NCBI GenBank assembly: GCA_965230515.1 | Contig: OZ246007.1 | Span: 2,852,001 to 2,916,000, forward strand | Direction: 5' to 3' | Length of the DNA: 64,000 nt | Source of the DNA: JAJFKB01 sp965230515 | Lineage (GTDB): Bacteria > Pseudomonadota > Gammaproteobacteria > Pseudomonadales > IMCC2047 | Shown here: positions 33,786 to 42,258 of the stretch, in pieces | How the letters are laid out: every line of letters starts with the position of its first letter | How positions within the stretch are numbered: the first letter of the stretch is position 1 | Notes under the pieces: generated by a model | Database searches by the model: none | What the model saw: the letters and a program-made list of their open reading frames with translations, nothing else | What the model was told of the DNA's origin: nothing | Position numbers and translations under genes: made by a program

Positions 33786-35642
33786 ATGTTAAATCTACTT
33801 TGGCTGGTTCCGACGTTTCCTCTGCTGGGATTTCTCCTGCTGGCTCTCGGTGGGTTGCCGAAAAAGGTAGCCGCCTGGGTGGGTGTAGGGTCTGTGGCAA
33901 TGGCAGCACTGATTACGCTGGGCATTGCGCTGGAGTTTCTTGGCTTACCGGTAGAAGAGCAGGTTTTCAGACAGAGTCTTTGGCAGTGGATGAGCAGTGG
34001 TGACCTGGAGATAGGATTTGCACTGTATCTGGATCCTCTGGCACTGGTGATGATGAGCATTATTAGCGGAATCGGGTTTTTGATTCACCTCTATTCGGTG
34101 GGCTATATGGACGACGATCCCGCCTTCGCCCGCTTTTTCGCTTATATGAATCTGTTTGTTGCTGCCATGCTGATGCTGGTGTTGGGCGATAATCTCGTGT
34201 TGCTCTATCTAGGCTGGGAAGGGGTTGGTCTTTGCAGTTACCTGCTGATCGGTTTTTGGTATGACAATCCGGATAACGGCTACGCAGCACGCAAAGCCTT
34301 TATCGTTACCCGTATAGGAGATACCTCAATGGCGCTGGGGTTATTTCTGCTGTTTATGCATCTGGGGACACTGGATATTCAGCAGTTGATGCAAAACGCG
34401 GGTGGCAGTTGGACTGAGGGTTCGCTGATGCCGACAGTGGCGGCGGCTCTGTTGCTGGGCGGTGCATTGGGCAAATCAGCACAGTTGCCTTTGCAAACCT
34501 GGTTGCCGGATGCCATGGCCGGTCCCACACCGATCAGTGCACTGATCCATGCAGCGACCATGGTCACGGCAGGCGTCTATCTGGTTGCCCGAACCCATGC
34601 GCTGTTTTTGTTGGCACCTGATGTACTGTTTGTGGTCGCAGTTATCGGGGTGCTCACCCTTTTGATATCAGGATTCACCGCGCTCGTTCAGACCGACATA
34701 AAACGTATTCTGGCTTTCTCGACCATGAGTCAATTGGGATATATGTTCCTGGCCCTGGGTGTCGGTGCCTGGTCGGCGGCTATTTTCCACCTGATGACCC
34801 ATGCCTTCTTTAAGGCGCTGTTATTCCTGGCTTCGGGTGCTGTCATTATTTGTATGCATCACGAGCAGGATATTTTTAAGATGGGCGGGTTGCGTAAACG
34901 ACTGCCTGTGTCGTTCTGGAGTTTCATTATCGGCGGCCTGGCTTTGGCAGCCCTGCCGCTCACCTCCGGTTATTACAGCAAGCATGAGATCCTGGTGGCA
35001 ACCCATTCTTATACACAGTCAGGAGATACGCTGTGGGCGGTGGCGGTTTTCGGCGCACTGATTACCGGCATCTATACGTCACGGCTGATTTTCGTGGTGT
35101 TCTTTGGTGAGGACAAAACTCATGCGACCGAGAGCAGTATAGGACTGAATATCAAACTACCATTGCTGATATTGTGCGCCCTGTCGCTGGTGGGCGGGCT
35201 GATCCATGTGCCGCTGCAGTCGGTATTTCCGGCCGTGCCAGAGCTGCCACATCTGACAGGCCTGACCAATACACTGACCTATGCAGCACCCTTTGTCGGC
35301 ATATTAATCGCTTATCTGTTTTTCTACCAGAAACCTGAATTGACTGACCGGGTAGCTAATAACAGTCTGGGCAGCCTGTTGCAGCGTTTTTGGTTCAGCG
35401 GCTGGGGTTTTGACTGGCTCTACCAAAAACTGCTGGTGAATCCATTTATGTGGCTGGTCAGGACGAACAAACAGGATGTGGTTGATGCGTTTTATAGCTT
35501 AATCGCCTGGCTGATTCGAATATTGCATAGCTTGTTGAGTATAACCCAAACCGGACGGGTACAGTGGTATGCAGCCGGTATCGCCTTGGGTGTGGTGGTG
35601 ATTGTGGGCCTGGGTGTATGGAGGGAGCATCTATGGTTTTAG
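33786..35642 (+). CDS. nuoL: NADH-quinone oxidoreductase subunit L
   Basis: A 618-residue antiporter-like proton-pumping subunit with about 15 helices. The key Glu is in YLGWEGVGLCSYLLIGF and the key Lys in GKSAQLPLQTWLPDAM. The motif ALIHAATMVTAGVYL and the long C-terminal lateral helix region are present. It overlaps nuoM by 10 bp. There is no clear ribosome site before the ATG. Confidence 0.97.
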   Translation: MLNLLWLVPTFPLLGFLLLALGGLPKKVAAWVGVGSVAMAALITLGIALEFLGLPVEEQVFRQSLWQWMSSGDLEIGFALYLDPLALVMMSIISGIGFLIHLYSVGYMDDDPAFARFFAYMNLFVAAMLMLVLGDNLVLLYLGWEGVGLCSYLLIGFWYDNPDNGYAARKAFIVTRIGDTSMALGLFLLFMHLGTLDIQQLMQNAGGSWTEGSLMPTVAAALLLGGALGKSAQLPLQTWLPDAMAGPTPISALIHAATMVTAGVYLVARTHALFLLAPDVLFVVAVIGVLTLLISGFTALVQTDIKRILAFSTMSQLGYMFLALGVGAWSAAIFHLMTHAFFKALLFLASGAVIICMHHEQDIFKMGGLRKRLPVSFWSFIIGGLALAALPLTSGYYSKHEILVATHSYTQSGDTLWAVAVFGALITGIYTSRLIFVVFFGEDKTHATESSIGLNIKLPLLILCALSLVGGLIHVPLQSVFPAVPELPHLTGLTNTLTYAAPFVGILIAYLFFYQKPELTDRVANNSLGSLLQRFWFSGWGFDWLYQKLLVNPFMWLVRTNKQDVVDAFYSLIAWLIRILHSLLSITQTGRVQWYAAGIALGVVVIVGLGVWREHLWF

Positions 35643-37093
35643 CCTGGTTGATAGTAATTCTTTTTGCGGGTGGCGTTGTTGCCTGGCTGGCAGAGCGCAC
35701 CCGATTGGCTGACCCTCGCTGGATAGCGATTGCAACCATTCTCGTTGACCTGCTGGTGCTGATCAGTTTTAGCCTCTCTTCGTCGTCAGTCACCATTGCC
35801 GGGCAGGAATGGTGGGCAACACTTGATCTACCCTGGATTCCCCGGTTTGGTATCCATTTTATTCTGGCAATGGATGGCCTGGCCTTTTTAATGCTGTTGT
35901 TAACCTTGTTTCTGGGGTTGGTCGCAGTACTTTCCTCTTGGGCCGAGATTAGCAAGAGTAGCGGGTTCTTTCATTTTAATCTGTTGTGGACCCTCGCTGG
36001 AGTAGTCGGCGTCTTTACTGCTTTGGATCTGTTCCTGTTCTTTTTCTTTTGGGAAGTGATGTTGATACCCATGTATTTCATCATTGCCATATGGGGACAT
36101 GAAAACCGTACCTATGCGGCCATTAAGTTCTTTATATTCACTCAGGCCAGCGGTTTATTAATGTTATTAGCCATGGTCGCACTGGTCTATTTTAACTATC
36201 AGCAAAGTGGCCAACTGACCTTTAGTTATTTTGATCTTCTCGGTGCAGACTTGTCGGATGCCCCTGCATTCTGGCTAATGCTGGGCTTCTTTATTGCCTT
36301 CGTCGTAAAACTGCCAGGTGTGCCTCTGCATACCTGGTTGCCGGATGCGCACACCCAGGCACCAACCGCTGGCAGCGTCATTCTGGCGGGTATTCTGTTA
36401 AAAACCGGCGCCTACGGATTGATTCGCTTTTGTGTGCCACTGTTTCCGGAGGTATCGGTGAGCTTTGCACCTACGGCTATGTGGTTGGGTGTGGTGAGTG
36501 TGATCTACGGCGCCGCTGTGGCTTTTGCACAAACGGACGTAAAGCGCTTGATTGCATATACCAGTATCAGCCACATGGGCTTTGTGCTGCTGGGTCTCTA
36601 TGCCTTTAACAGTCAGGGTTATCAGGGCGCAGTCATGACCATGCTGGCGCATGGTATGACTTCAGCCGCACTGTTTGCTTTTGCCGGAGCGGTTCAGCAC
36701 CGTATTCATACCCGCGATATGCGGGAAATGGGTGGATTCTGGGATAGCGCGCCAAAGATGGGTGCCATCCTGATGTTTTTCTCCATCGCCGCACTGGGGA
36801 TGCCGGGACTGGCCAATTTTATCGGAGAGTTTCTGGTGCTATTGGGAGCCTTTAAAGCCAATAGCTGGATTACGGTGTTTGCCGCCCTAGGATTGATATT
36901 GGCGCCAGTTTATTCGTTGATTGTGATTCAACGTATTTTTCATGGTAAGCCGTTGGTGCCCAAAACCATTAGTGATTTTACTCACCGTGAGGTATTGATG
37001 ATGGGGATGATGATGTTGGTCACTATTGGTTTGGGCCTGTATCCGCAACCGGTGATGGATGCAGTGGGGGTGGCTGTGCGGATTGGCGGTTAG
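35633..37093 (+). CDS. nuoM: NADH-quinone oxidoreductase subunit M
   Basis: A 486-residue antiporter-like subunit with about 14 helices. The conserved Glu is in FFFFWEVMLIPMYF and the Lys in VKLPGVPLHTWLPDAHTQAP. The ATG at 35633 lies inside the end of nuoL behind a GAGGGAG ribosome site. An earlier in-frame start at 35564 would add 23 residues of non-family sequence and is rejected. Confidence 0.97.
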   Translation: MVLAWLIVILFAGGVVAWLAERTRLADPRWIAIATILVDLLVLISFSLSSSSVTIAGQEWWATLDLPWIPRFGIHFILAMDGLAFLMLLLTLFLGLVAVLSSWAEISKSSGFFHFNLLWTLAGVVGVFTALDLFLFFFFWEVMLIPMYFIIAIWGHENRTYAAIKFFIFTQASGLLMLLAMVALVYFNYQQSGQLTFSYFDLLGADLSDAPAFWLMLGFFIAFVVKLPGVPLHTWLPDAHTQAPTAGSVILAGILLKTGAYGLIRFCVPLFPEVSVSFAPTAMWLGVVSVIYGAAVAFAQTDVKRLIAYTSISHMGFVLLGLYAFNSQGYQGAVMTMLAHGMTSAALFAFAGAVQHRIHTRDMREMGGFWDSAPKMGAILMFFSIAALGMPGLANFIGEFLVLLGAFKANSWITVFAALGLILAPVYSLIVIQRIFHGKPLVPKTISDFTHREVLMMGMMMLVTIGLGLYPQPVMDAVGVAVRIGG

Positions 37094-37185
37094 GTTGCTG
37101 ATTAGGGATGCCGTTGCAATTTATCTGTTACCGGCCAGACTAGAATATTTTGTACATTTGAGATAAACAAGAGCAGAACAAGCGC

Positions 37186-38661
37186 ATGACAACAGAACAG
37201 CTATTAGCACTCCTGCCAATGATCACCATTACCGCCGGCTCGGTATTGGTGATGATGTTGTCAGCTTTTGTTGCCAACCACAGGCTGATCAATACCCTAT
37301 CTCTACTTGCCGTATTACTAACTCTTGTAACACTACTTGCGGTCAGCGGTGTTGCGCCCATGCAGGTGACACCACTGGTGCTGATCGATAAGTTTGCGCT
37401 CTTCTATAGCGGCCTGGTTTTGGTGGCAGGTGCTGTGGTGATAGTGCTTTCGCGGAATTACTTCAATCAGGCAGAGGGCCGAGGCGTGCGTGCGGCTGAG
37501 TACTATATTCTGCTTCTGGTTGCACTGCTCGGTGCAATGGTGTTGGTTTCAGCCAGTCATTTTGCAGCTTTTTTTATCGGTCTGGAACTGCTGGGTGTGT
37601 CGCTTTATGTGCTGGTGGCTTATCTGGCACCATCTATTGGCGGTCGAATTACCTCTTTGGAGGCAGGCGTTAAATACCTGATCCTCTCGGGGGTTGCATC
37701 GGCGCTGTTGTTGTTTGGTATCGCGTTATTGTATGCGGAATTCGGAACGCTTACTTTTACAGAACTTGGTGAGCATTGGCAAAATGCGGAGTCATTAAAC
37801 GGGCTGTTTGCAGCGGCGGGAATCGGTTTGGTATTGTCCGGTGTGGCCTTTAAGTTGTCTCTGGTGCCCTTTCATATGTGGACGCCGGATGTATACGAGG
37901 GAGCCCCAGCGCCGGCCACAGCTTTCGTGGCTACAGTCTCCAAGGGTGCGATATTTGCTTTCCTGCTGCGCTTTTTTATCACCACTGGCGCTTTTAACAA
38001 TCAGATGATCTGCCTGGCGCTTGCTTTGGTGGCGATCGCTTCCATGATTGGAGGTAATTTACTTGCGCTGATGCAGAACAATGTGAAGCGTATTCTGGCT
38101 TACTCTTCCATCGCCCATATCGGTTATTTGATGGTGGCTTTTCTTGCAGGCAGCACAGGCCAGGTGGCGCTGCCAGTGGTGGAAGAGGCTGTGGCTTTTT
38201 ATCTGGTGGCTTACTTTGTCACAACTTTGGGTGCTTTTGGTGTTGTCAGTGTGTTGTCTGATATGCATGGTGAGAGGGATCTGGACCGGTTGGATGAATA
38301 CAATGGGTTGTTCTGGCGGTCACCCTGGCTGGCTACATTATTAACGGCAATGCTGTTATCTCTGGCAGGCATACCCCTGACAGCAGGCTTTATTGCCAAA
38401 TTTTATGTCTTCGTGGTGGCTGCCGAAGGGCTGCTTTGGTGGTTACTGGCGGCACTGATACTGGGTAGTGCGATCGGCCTGTATTACTATCTGCGTTGGG
38501 TGGTGTGTGTCTTTAAGCAACCGGAAGAGGGCCGTAGCCAGTCTGCCGAAAGCTTATCCCTGTCACTCAATGAAGTGCTGGTTTTGATGGTGTTGGCGGT
38601 AGCGTTGATTGGTCTGGGCCTCTATCCTCCGCCTTTGATTGAACTGATACAGGCAATTTGA
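37186..38661 (+). CDS. nuoN: NADH-quinone oxidoreductase subunit N
   Basis: A 491-residue antiporter-like subunit, the last of the operon. The conserved segments FFIGLELLGVSLYVLVAYL, FKLSLVPFHMWTPDVYEGAP and LAYSSIAHIGYLMVAFLAG are intact. It follows nuoM after 92 bp. No clear rho-independent terminator was found after the stop; the next 320 bp hold a possible 45-residue membrane ORF on the other strand. Confidence 0.97.
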   Translation: MTTEQLLALLPMITITAGSVLVMMLSAFVANHRLINTLSLLAVLLTLVTLLAVSGVAPMQVTPLVLIDKFALFYSGLVLVAGAVVIVLSRNYFNQAEGRGVRAAEYYILLLVALLGAMVLVSASHFAAFFIGLELLGVSLYVLVAYLAPSIGGRITSLEAGVKYLILSGVASALLLFGIALLYAEFGTLTFTELGEHWQNAESLNGLFAAAGIGLVLSGVAFKLSLVPFHMWTPDVYEGAPAPATAFVATVSKGAIFAFLLRFFITTGAFNNQMICLALALVAIASMIGGNLLALMQNNVKRILAYSSIAHIGYLMVAFLAGSTGQVALPVVEEAVAFYLVAYFVTTLGAFGVVSVLSDMHGERDLDRLDEYNGLFWRSPWLATLLTAMLLSLAGIPLTAGFIAKFYVFVVAAEGLLWWLLAALILGSAIGLYYYLRWVVCVFKQPEEGRSQSAESLSLSLNEVLVLMVLAVALIGLGLYPPPLIELIQAI

Positions 38662-38688
38662 TGCAAGGGATAAATGAGCGATAACTGA

Positions 38689-38826
38689 CTAGCCGGGCCC
38701 GAGATAATGAAGCTGTAAACCATAGCAGATCACAGCAAGTACAGCTGTTACGGATACAATGACACCGAGTAATCTGAAGGGGTGGAATTCGGCTTCCTGG
38801 CGGCCGGATTGTTGCGGTTGGGACAT
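38689..38826 (-). CDS. Possible 45-residue single-pass membrane protein
   Basis: An ATG at 38826 opens a 45-codon frame ending TAG at 38691-38689. The product starts polar (MSQPQQSGRQEAE) and then has one hydrophobic helix (FRLLGVIVSVTAVLAVICYG) with a short tail ending HYLGPG. That is the layout of many bacterial small membrane proteins. The ribosome site is weak. It is convergent with nuoN and divergent from the GFA gene. I do not recognise a family. Together with short flanks it accounts for the 320-bp gap 38662-38981, in which I see no other gene. Confidence 0.45.
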   Translation of the reverse strand: MSQPQQSGRQEAEFHPFRLLGVIVSVTAVLAVICYGLQLHYLGPG

Positions 38827-38981
38827 AATGGTGACAATCTTTTAAGATTAAAGTAAAAGCTTATTCTAACCCGGTTGCTTATTGATAGCTATCGATGTTT
38901 GTGGAGTGCTTACAGTAGGACTTTTTTACCATTTAGTAATGGTTTTGGGCAACAGTTGGTGCGATTACAGGTAGTAGACGT

Positions 38982-39383
38982 ATGGGGGAGAAGATAACCG
39001 GTGGCTGTCTTTGTGGCAAGGTGGCCTTCCGCGTGGATAACCAATTTCAACAGCTCTATCGATGTTATTGTAGTCAGTGCAGAAAAATCACCGGCTCGGC
39101 GTATGCATCGAATCTGTTTACTCAATCAGATAAATTGGAGTGGTTGACGGGGCAGGAGAATATTCGACGCTTTGATCACCCCGGCCGGGATTTTAGTAAA
39201 GCGTTTTGTGCTGATTGCGGGTGCGGTGTTCCCTTTGTCAACAAAAGTGGGTCATTGATGATAGTGCCTCCAGGATCGTTGGATAGTGATCCTGACATAG
39301 TAAGGCAAACAGATATTTTCTGGTCTGAGCGTACGCCTTGGTCTGAAGCCGGCGCAGATCATTTTGATAAATTTCCGGAATGA
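38982..39383 (+). CDS. GFA family zinc protein
   Basis: A 133-residue protein of the glutathione-dependent formaldehyde-activating (GFA/Mss4-like) fold. Zinc-binding cysteines are in GGCLCGKVAF, CYCSQCRKITG and FCADCGCGVPF. Despite the name, most members are not proven to act on S-hydroxymethylglutathione. The ATG at 38982 gives the family start. No formaldehyde dehydrogenase gene is adjacent, so the role is open. Confidence 0.88.
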   Translation: MGEKITGGCLCGKVAFRVDNQFQQLYRCYCSQCRKITGSAYASNLFTQSDKLEWLTGQENIRRFDHPGRDFSKAFCADCGCGVPFVNKSGSLMIVPPGSLDSDPDIVRQTDIFWSERTPWSEAGADHFDKFPE

Positions 39384-39414
39384 AGGATTTTGCCGCCAGG
39401 CTGAGCTCAAACCC

Positions 39415-39570
39415 GAATGGCAATTGCTTAAGCCGGAACGCTTGCGTTTTCAGGTCTGTCCCTCCAAAGAGGGTGCAATGAATGACGAGATAACAATGCC
39501 TCCTCTCCCTCTGGGAGAGGGAACAGTATTAGGCTTTCTCGACTGCCTGCCAGCAGGGGGAAGAACTATA
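39415..39570. repeat. REP/MITE-like repeat, copy 2
   Basis: A diverged second copy of the element at 4450-4570. It has a hairpin CCTCTCCC-TCT-GGGAGAGG at 39502-39520, then the tail GGAACAGTATTAGG and GACTGCC. The left flank GAATGGCAATTGCTTAA at 39415-39431 resembles that of copy 1. It fills most of the 254-bp gap before the cytochrome gene. A 119-codon open frame across it (39364-39723) looks fortuitous. Confidence 0.55.
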
Positions 39571-39637
39571 AACCAATTAATAGGTGCCATTCAGATCAGA
39601 CCATCATTATTCGATCAATTAACCAGAGAATGTACCG

Positions 39638-39973
39638 ATGAAAACATCGTCGCCAAATGCCAGTTTTTTGTTCTCCGCCATTGCTGGGGCCGTTTGCCTG
39701 GTTCTATCGCAAACAGTTTTTAGCCATTCCAAGGGTGAGTGGAAAAACATGGCACAAATATACGCCAGTACCTGCCATTATTGCCATGATACGGGTGTCG
39801 GGCCGATTCTGCTGGGAAGGCAGTTGCCGGCCTCTTATGTTGCACACAGGGTACGCAACGGATTTAACGCCATGCCCTCGTTTAAACCCAGTGAGATAGG
39901 TGTTTCAGATCTGGAATCGCTGGCACAGTGGATATCACTGAGCGCGCAGCCCAACAAACCTTCGGTTAAATAA
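39638..39973 (+). CDS. Periplasmic class I cytochrome c (PchC-like)
   Basis: A 111-residue mono-heme cytochrome. A signal peptide covers about residues 1-30, the heme motif CHYCH is at 46-50, and Met79 in FNAMPSF is the likely sixth ligand. It is the size of the small cytochrome subunit of p-cresol methylhydroxylase, and a PCMH-type flavoprotein gene lies 720 bp downstream in the same operon. It should take electrons from that enzyme. In known PCMH the cytochrome also promotes covalent FAD attachment. The intervening gene starts 2 bp after its stop. Confidence 0.85.
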   Translation: MKTSSPNASFLFSAIAGAVCLVLSQTVFSHSKGEWKNMAQIYASTCHYCHDTGVGPILLGRQLPASYVAHRVRNGFNAMPSFKPSEIGVSDLESLAQWISLSAQPNKPSVK

Positions 39974-39975
39974 AT

Positions 39976-40653
39976 ATGCAGATATCGAGAAGAAAATTCC
40001 TGACATGCTCCGCCACCACGGCACTGTTATTGTCTCAACCCGTGTCGGTGTTGGGGCGTACCAAAGAGAGCAGGGAAGATATACGTGTGTTGATCGCAGA
40101 GACTAATCTGGCGAAACAGATCCAGGAGTATTTACCATATTATAAAAGTATAGGTTTAGACACTGTTGAGCAGCACTCGCAAATAGTCGACGTTAAATCC
40201 CTGCGCAGTTGGATAGCGAACAGCGCCGGGCATAAACTGATCGGTGCCGTGAGTAGTGAGCTTTATCCCGTTTTGGAAACCTTGCTTCGTGAAGCCGGGG
40301 GTGCGTCACTTTTTCACGGCAGGCACACGGTGACTGCGAAAGGCTGGTCCAGACACAAATTTTACACGGTGCCTGGCAGTCAGGGGGCAGCACAGTATTT
40401 TACCGCCAGTCTGGGCGCGGGAAGTCGGGTTAGTCTGGCTGACGAATGTTGTTTTGGTGCTGTTGAGAAGGTGGATCAAAACAACAAAAACCTGAATGTT
40501 GCGCCAAATTGGTTTGCGGCGGTTGCCGGAATGATGGTCAGCATAGCTAGTGATCGCTGGGTTCCTGGGGTGGTTAAACAATATCCTTTAGCAATGGGTG
40601 ATGAGAGCCTTAAAGCGGTTGCCGGCATTGAAACATTTGTATTTAAGGTCTGA
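39976..40653 (+). CDS. Tat-exported protein of unknown function (PchX-position)
   Basis: A 225-residue protein with a twin-arginine signal (SRRKFL at residues 4-9, then a hydrophobic stretch to about 27). No catalytic motif is recognised. It has several single cysteines (ADECCFGAVEK) and a conserved-looking WFAAVAGMMVSIASDRWVPG segment. It lies between the cytochrome and flavoprotein genes. In Pseudomonas putida pch operons, as I recall, an ORF of unknown function (pchX) occupies the same place, so this may be a counterpart helping assembly or export. That is inference from position. Confidence 0.7.
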   Translation: MQISRRKFLTCSATTALLLSQPVSVLGRTKESREDIRVLIAETNLAKQIQEYLPYYKSIGLDTVEQHSQIVDVKSLRSWIANSAGHKLIGAVSSELYPVLETLLREAGGASLFHGRHTVTAKGWSRHKFYTVPGSQGAAQYFTASLGAGSRVSLADECCFGAVEKVDQNNKNLNVAPNWFAAVAGMMVSIASDRWVPGVVKQYPLAMGDESLKAVAGIETFVFKV

Positions 40654-40693
40654 ATGTCAGTGAATTCAGCGTAAAGCATAGAGGAAGATAGCG

Positions 40694-42250
40694 ATGGGCG
40701 AGTTGAATTTTGTAGCGCTACCCGAGGGTGTTAGTGAAAAGGAATTTGCTACCGCTATTGAGGAGTTTAAGGCAGCGATCGGTGTCGATAACGTGGTGGT
40801 GTCACCGGAGTTAATCGCACCCTACGCCAAAATCATGATTCCGGTAGATGAAAACAAGCATATGCCTGCTGGCGCACTGATGCCCAAGACCGTTGAAGAA
40901 GTGCAGCAGATTATGGGAATCTGCAACAAATACAAAGTACCCGTCTGGCCGATATCAACCGGACGAAATTTTGGTTATGGATCCGCAGCACCGGCGCGCA
41001 GAGGTACTCTGGTTCTGGATTTGCGGCGTATGAACAAGATCCTTGAAATTGATGCGGACCTGGGCTTTGCGCTGGTTGAAGCCGGCACTACCTATCAACA
41101 GCTGGCGGATTATCTTGAGGAGAATAACATTCCACTCTGGCTGGATACACCGATGCCGGCGCCGGTGGCCAGCCCGACCGGAAATACCCTGGACCGGGGC
41201 GTCGGATACACACCTTACGGCGAACATTTTATGTTTCAGTGTGGAATGGAGGTAGTGCTGGCCAATGGTAAGGTATTGCGAACCGGCATGGGAGCGCTTG
41301 AAAATTCCAATACCTGGCAGGTGTTCAAATGGGGGTATGGCCCTTATCTCGATGGGATTTTTACCCAGTCAAACTACGGTGTGGTTACAAAAATGGGATT
41401 CTGGTTGATGCCCAAACCCCCGGTTTACAAGCCTTTTCTGGTGAAATATCCCAATGAGGAGGATATTGTTACGGCGATTGATACCATTCGGCCGCTACGG
41501 ATGAACCAGATTATTGCCAATGCCGGAACGGTATCCAATGCGCTCTGGGAAATAGCAGTCACGTATAAGCGAGCTGATCTGTGGGATGGTGAGGGGCAAA
41601 TTCCCGATGAAATTGTCAATAAGGTTGCCCGGGAAAAGGGCTACGGTGCGTGGAATGTCTATGCCGCGCTTTACGGTACCCAGGAACAGGTGGATGTAAA
41701 CTGGAAAATGGTTAAGGGAGCATTTGAAGCTTCCGGAGGCGAGGTGCTGGTCGAAGAGGACATGGAGCCCGGTGATCCGCTATGGCAGTACCGTAAGGAT
41801 ATGATGTCCGGTACCTTGAGTATGCTGGAGTTTGGTCTATACAACTGGCGCGGTGGTGGCGGGTCCACCTGGTTTGCACCGGTGTCACAGGCAAAAGGCA
41901 GCGAAACGCTGAAACAGATGAATATGGCAAAGCAGATTACCCGTGAGTACGGGATAGATTATGTCGCCCTGTTCATTATCGGCTGGCGTGATATGCATCA
42001 CATTGTTGATATGCTTTATGACCGGACTAATCCGAAGGAGATGAAGGACGCGCATGGCTGTTACAGAAAATTGCTGCAGGATTTCGCCAAACAGGGCTAT
42101 GGTGTGTATCGGGCCAATACCGCATTTATGGATGAGGTAGAGGCGCTTTATGGTGAGGTGAAGCACGAGGTAAACCAAACCCTGAAAGCCGCGCTGGATC
42201 CTAACGGGATTATTGCGCCCGGAAAATCGGGTATCGATATTGAGCGATAG
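40694..42250 (+). CDS. PCMH/vanillyl-alcohol oxidase family flavoprotein
   Basis: A 518-residue FAD enzyme of the 4-phenol-oxidising VAO/PCMH family, which hydroxylates or dehydrogenates the para side chain of phenols (p-cresol, 4-alkylphenols, eugenol, vanillyl alcohol). The FAD domain includes PISTGRNFGYGSAAP. Later motifs include GGGGSTWFAPVSQAKGSE, MHHIVDMLYDRTNP, GYGVYRANTAFMD and the end IIAPGKSGID. Tyr383 in LYNWRGGGGS falls where Tyr384 of P. putida PchF carries covalent FAD, by unaided alignment, favouring a PCMH-like dehydrogenase over an oxidase. The cytochrome gene upstream agrees. The exact substrate is unknown and no aldehyde dehydrogenase gene is adjacent. Confidence 0.9.
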   Translation: MGELNFVALPEGVSEKEFATAIEEFKAAIGVDNVVVSPELIAPYAKIMIPVDENKHMPAGALMPKTVEEVQQIMGICNKYKVPVWPISTGRNFGYGSAAPARRGTLVLDLRRMNKILEIDADLGFALVEAGTTYQQLADYLEENNIPLWLDTPMPAPVASPTGNTLDRGVGYTPYGEHFMFQCGMEVVLANGKVLRTGMGALENSNTWQVFKWGYGPYLDGIFTQSNYGVVTKMGFWLMPKPPVYKPFLVKYPNEEDIVTAIDTIRPLRMNQIIANAGTVSNALWEIAVTYKRADLWDGEGQIPDEIVNKVAREKGYGAWNVYAALYGTQEQVDVNWKMVKGAFEASGGEVLVEEDMEPGDPLWQYRKDMMSGTLSMLEFGLYNWRGGGGSTWFAPVSQAKGSETLKQMNMAKQITREYGIDYVALFIIGWRDMHHIVDMLYDRTNPKEMKDAHGCYRKLLQDFAKQGYGVYRANTAFMDEVEALYGEVKHEVNQTLKAALDPNGIIAPGKSGIDIER

Positions 42251-42258
42251 CCCCGGCG

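Noticed and set aside
37111..37146. Internal promoter before nuoN (TTGCAA and TAGAAT)
   Set aside because: The spacer is 21 bp, too long for a sigma-70 promoter.
39364..39723. 119-codon open frame before the cytochrome gene
   Set aside because: It crosses the palindromic repeat and overlaps both neighbouring genes out of frame; no ribosome site or domain is seen.
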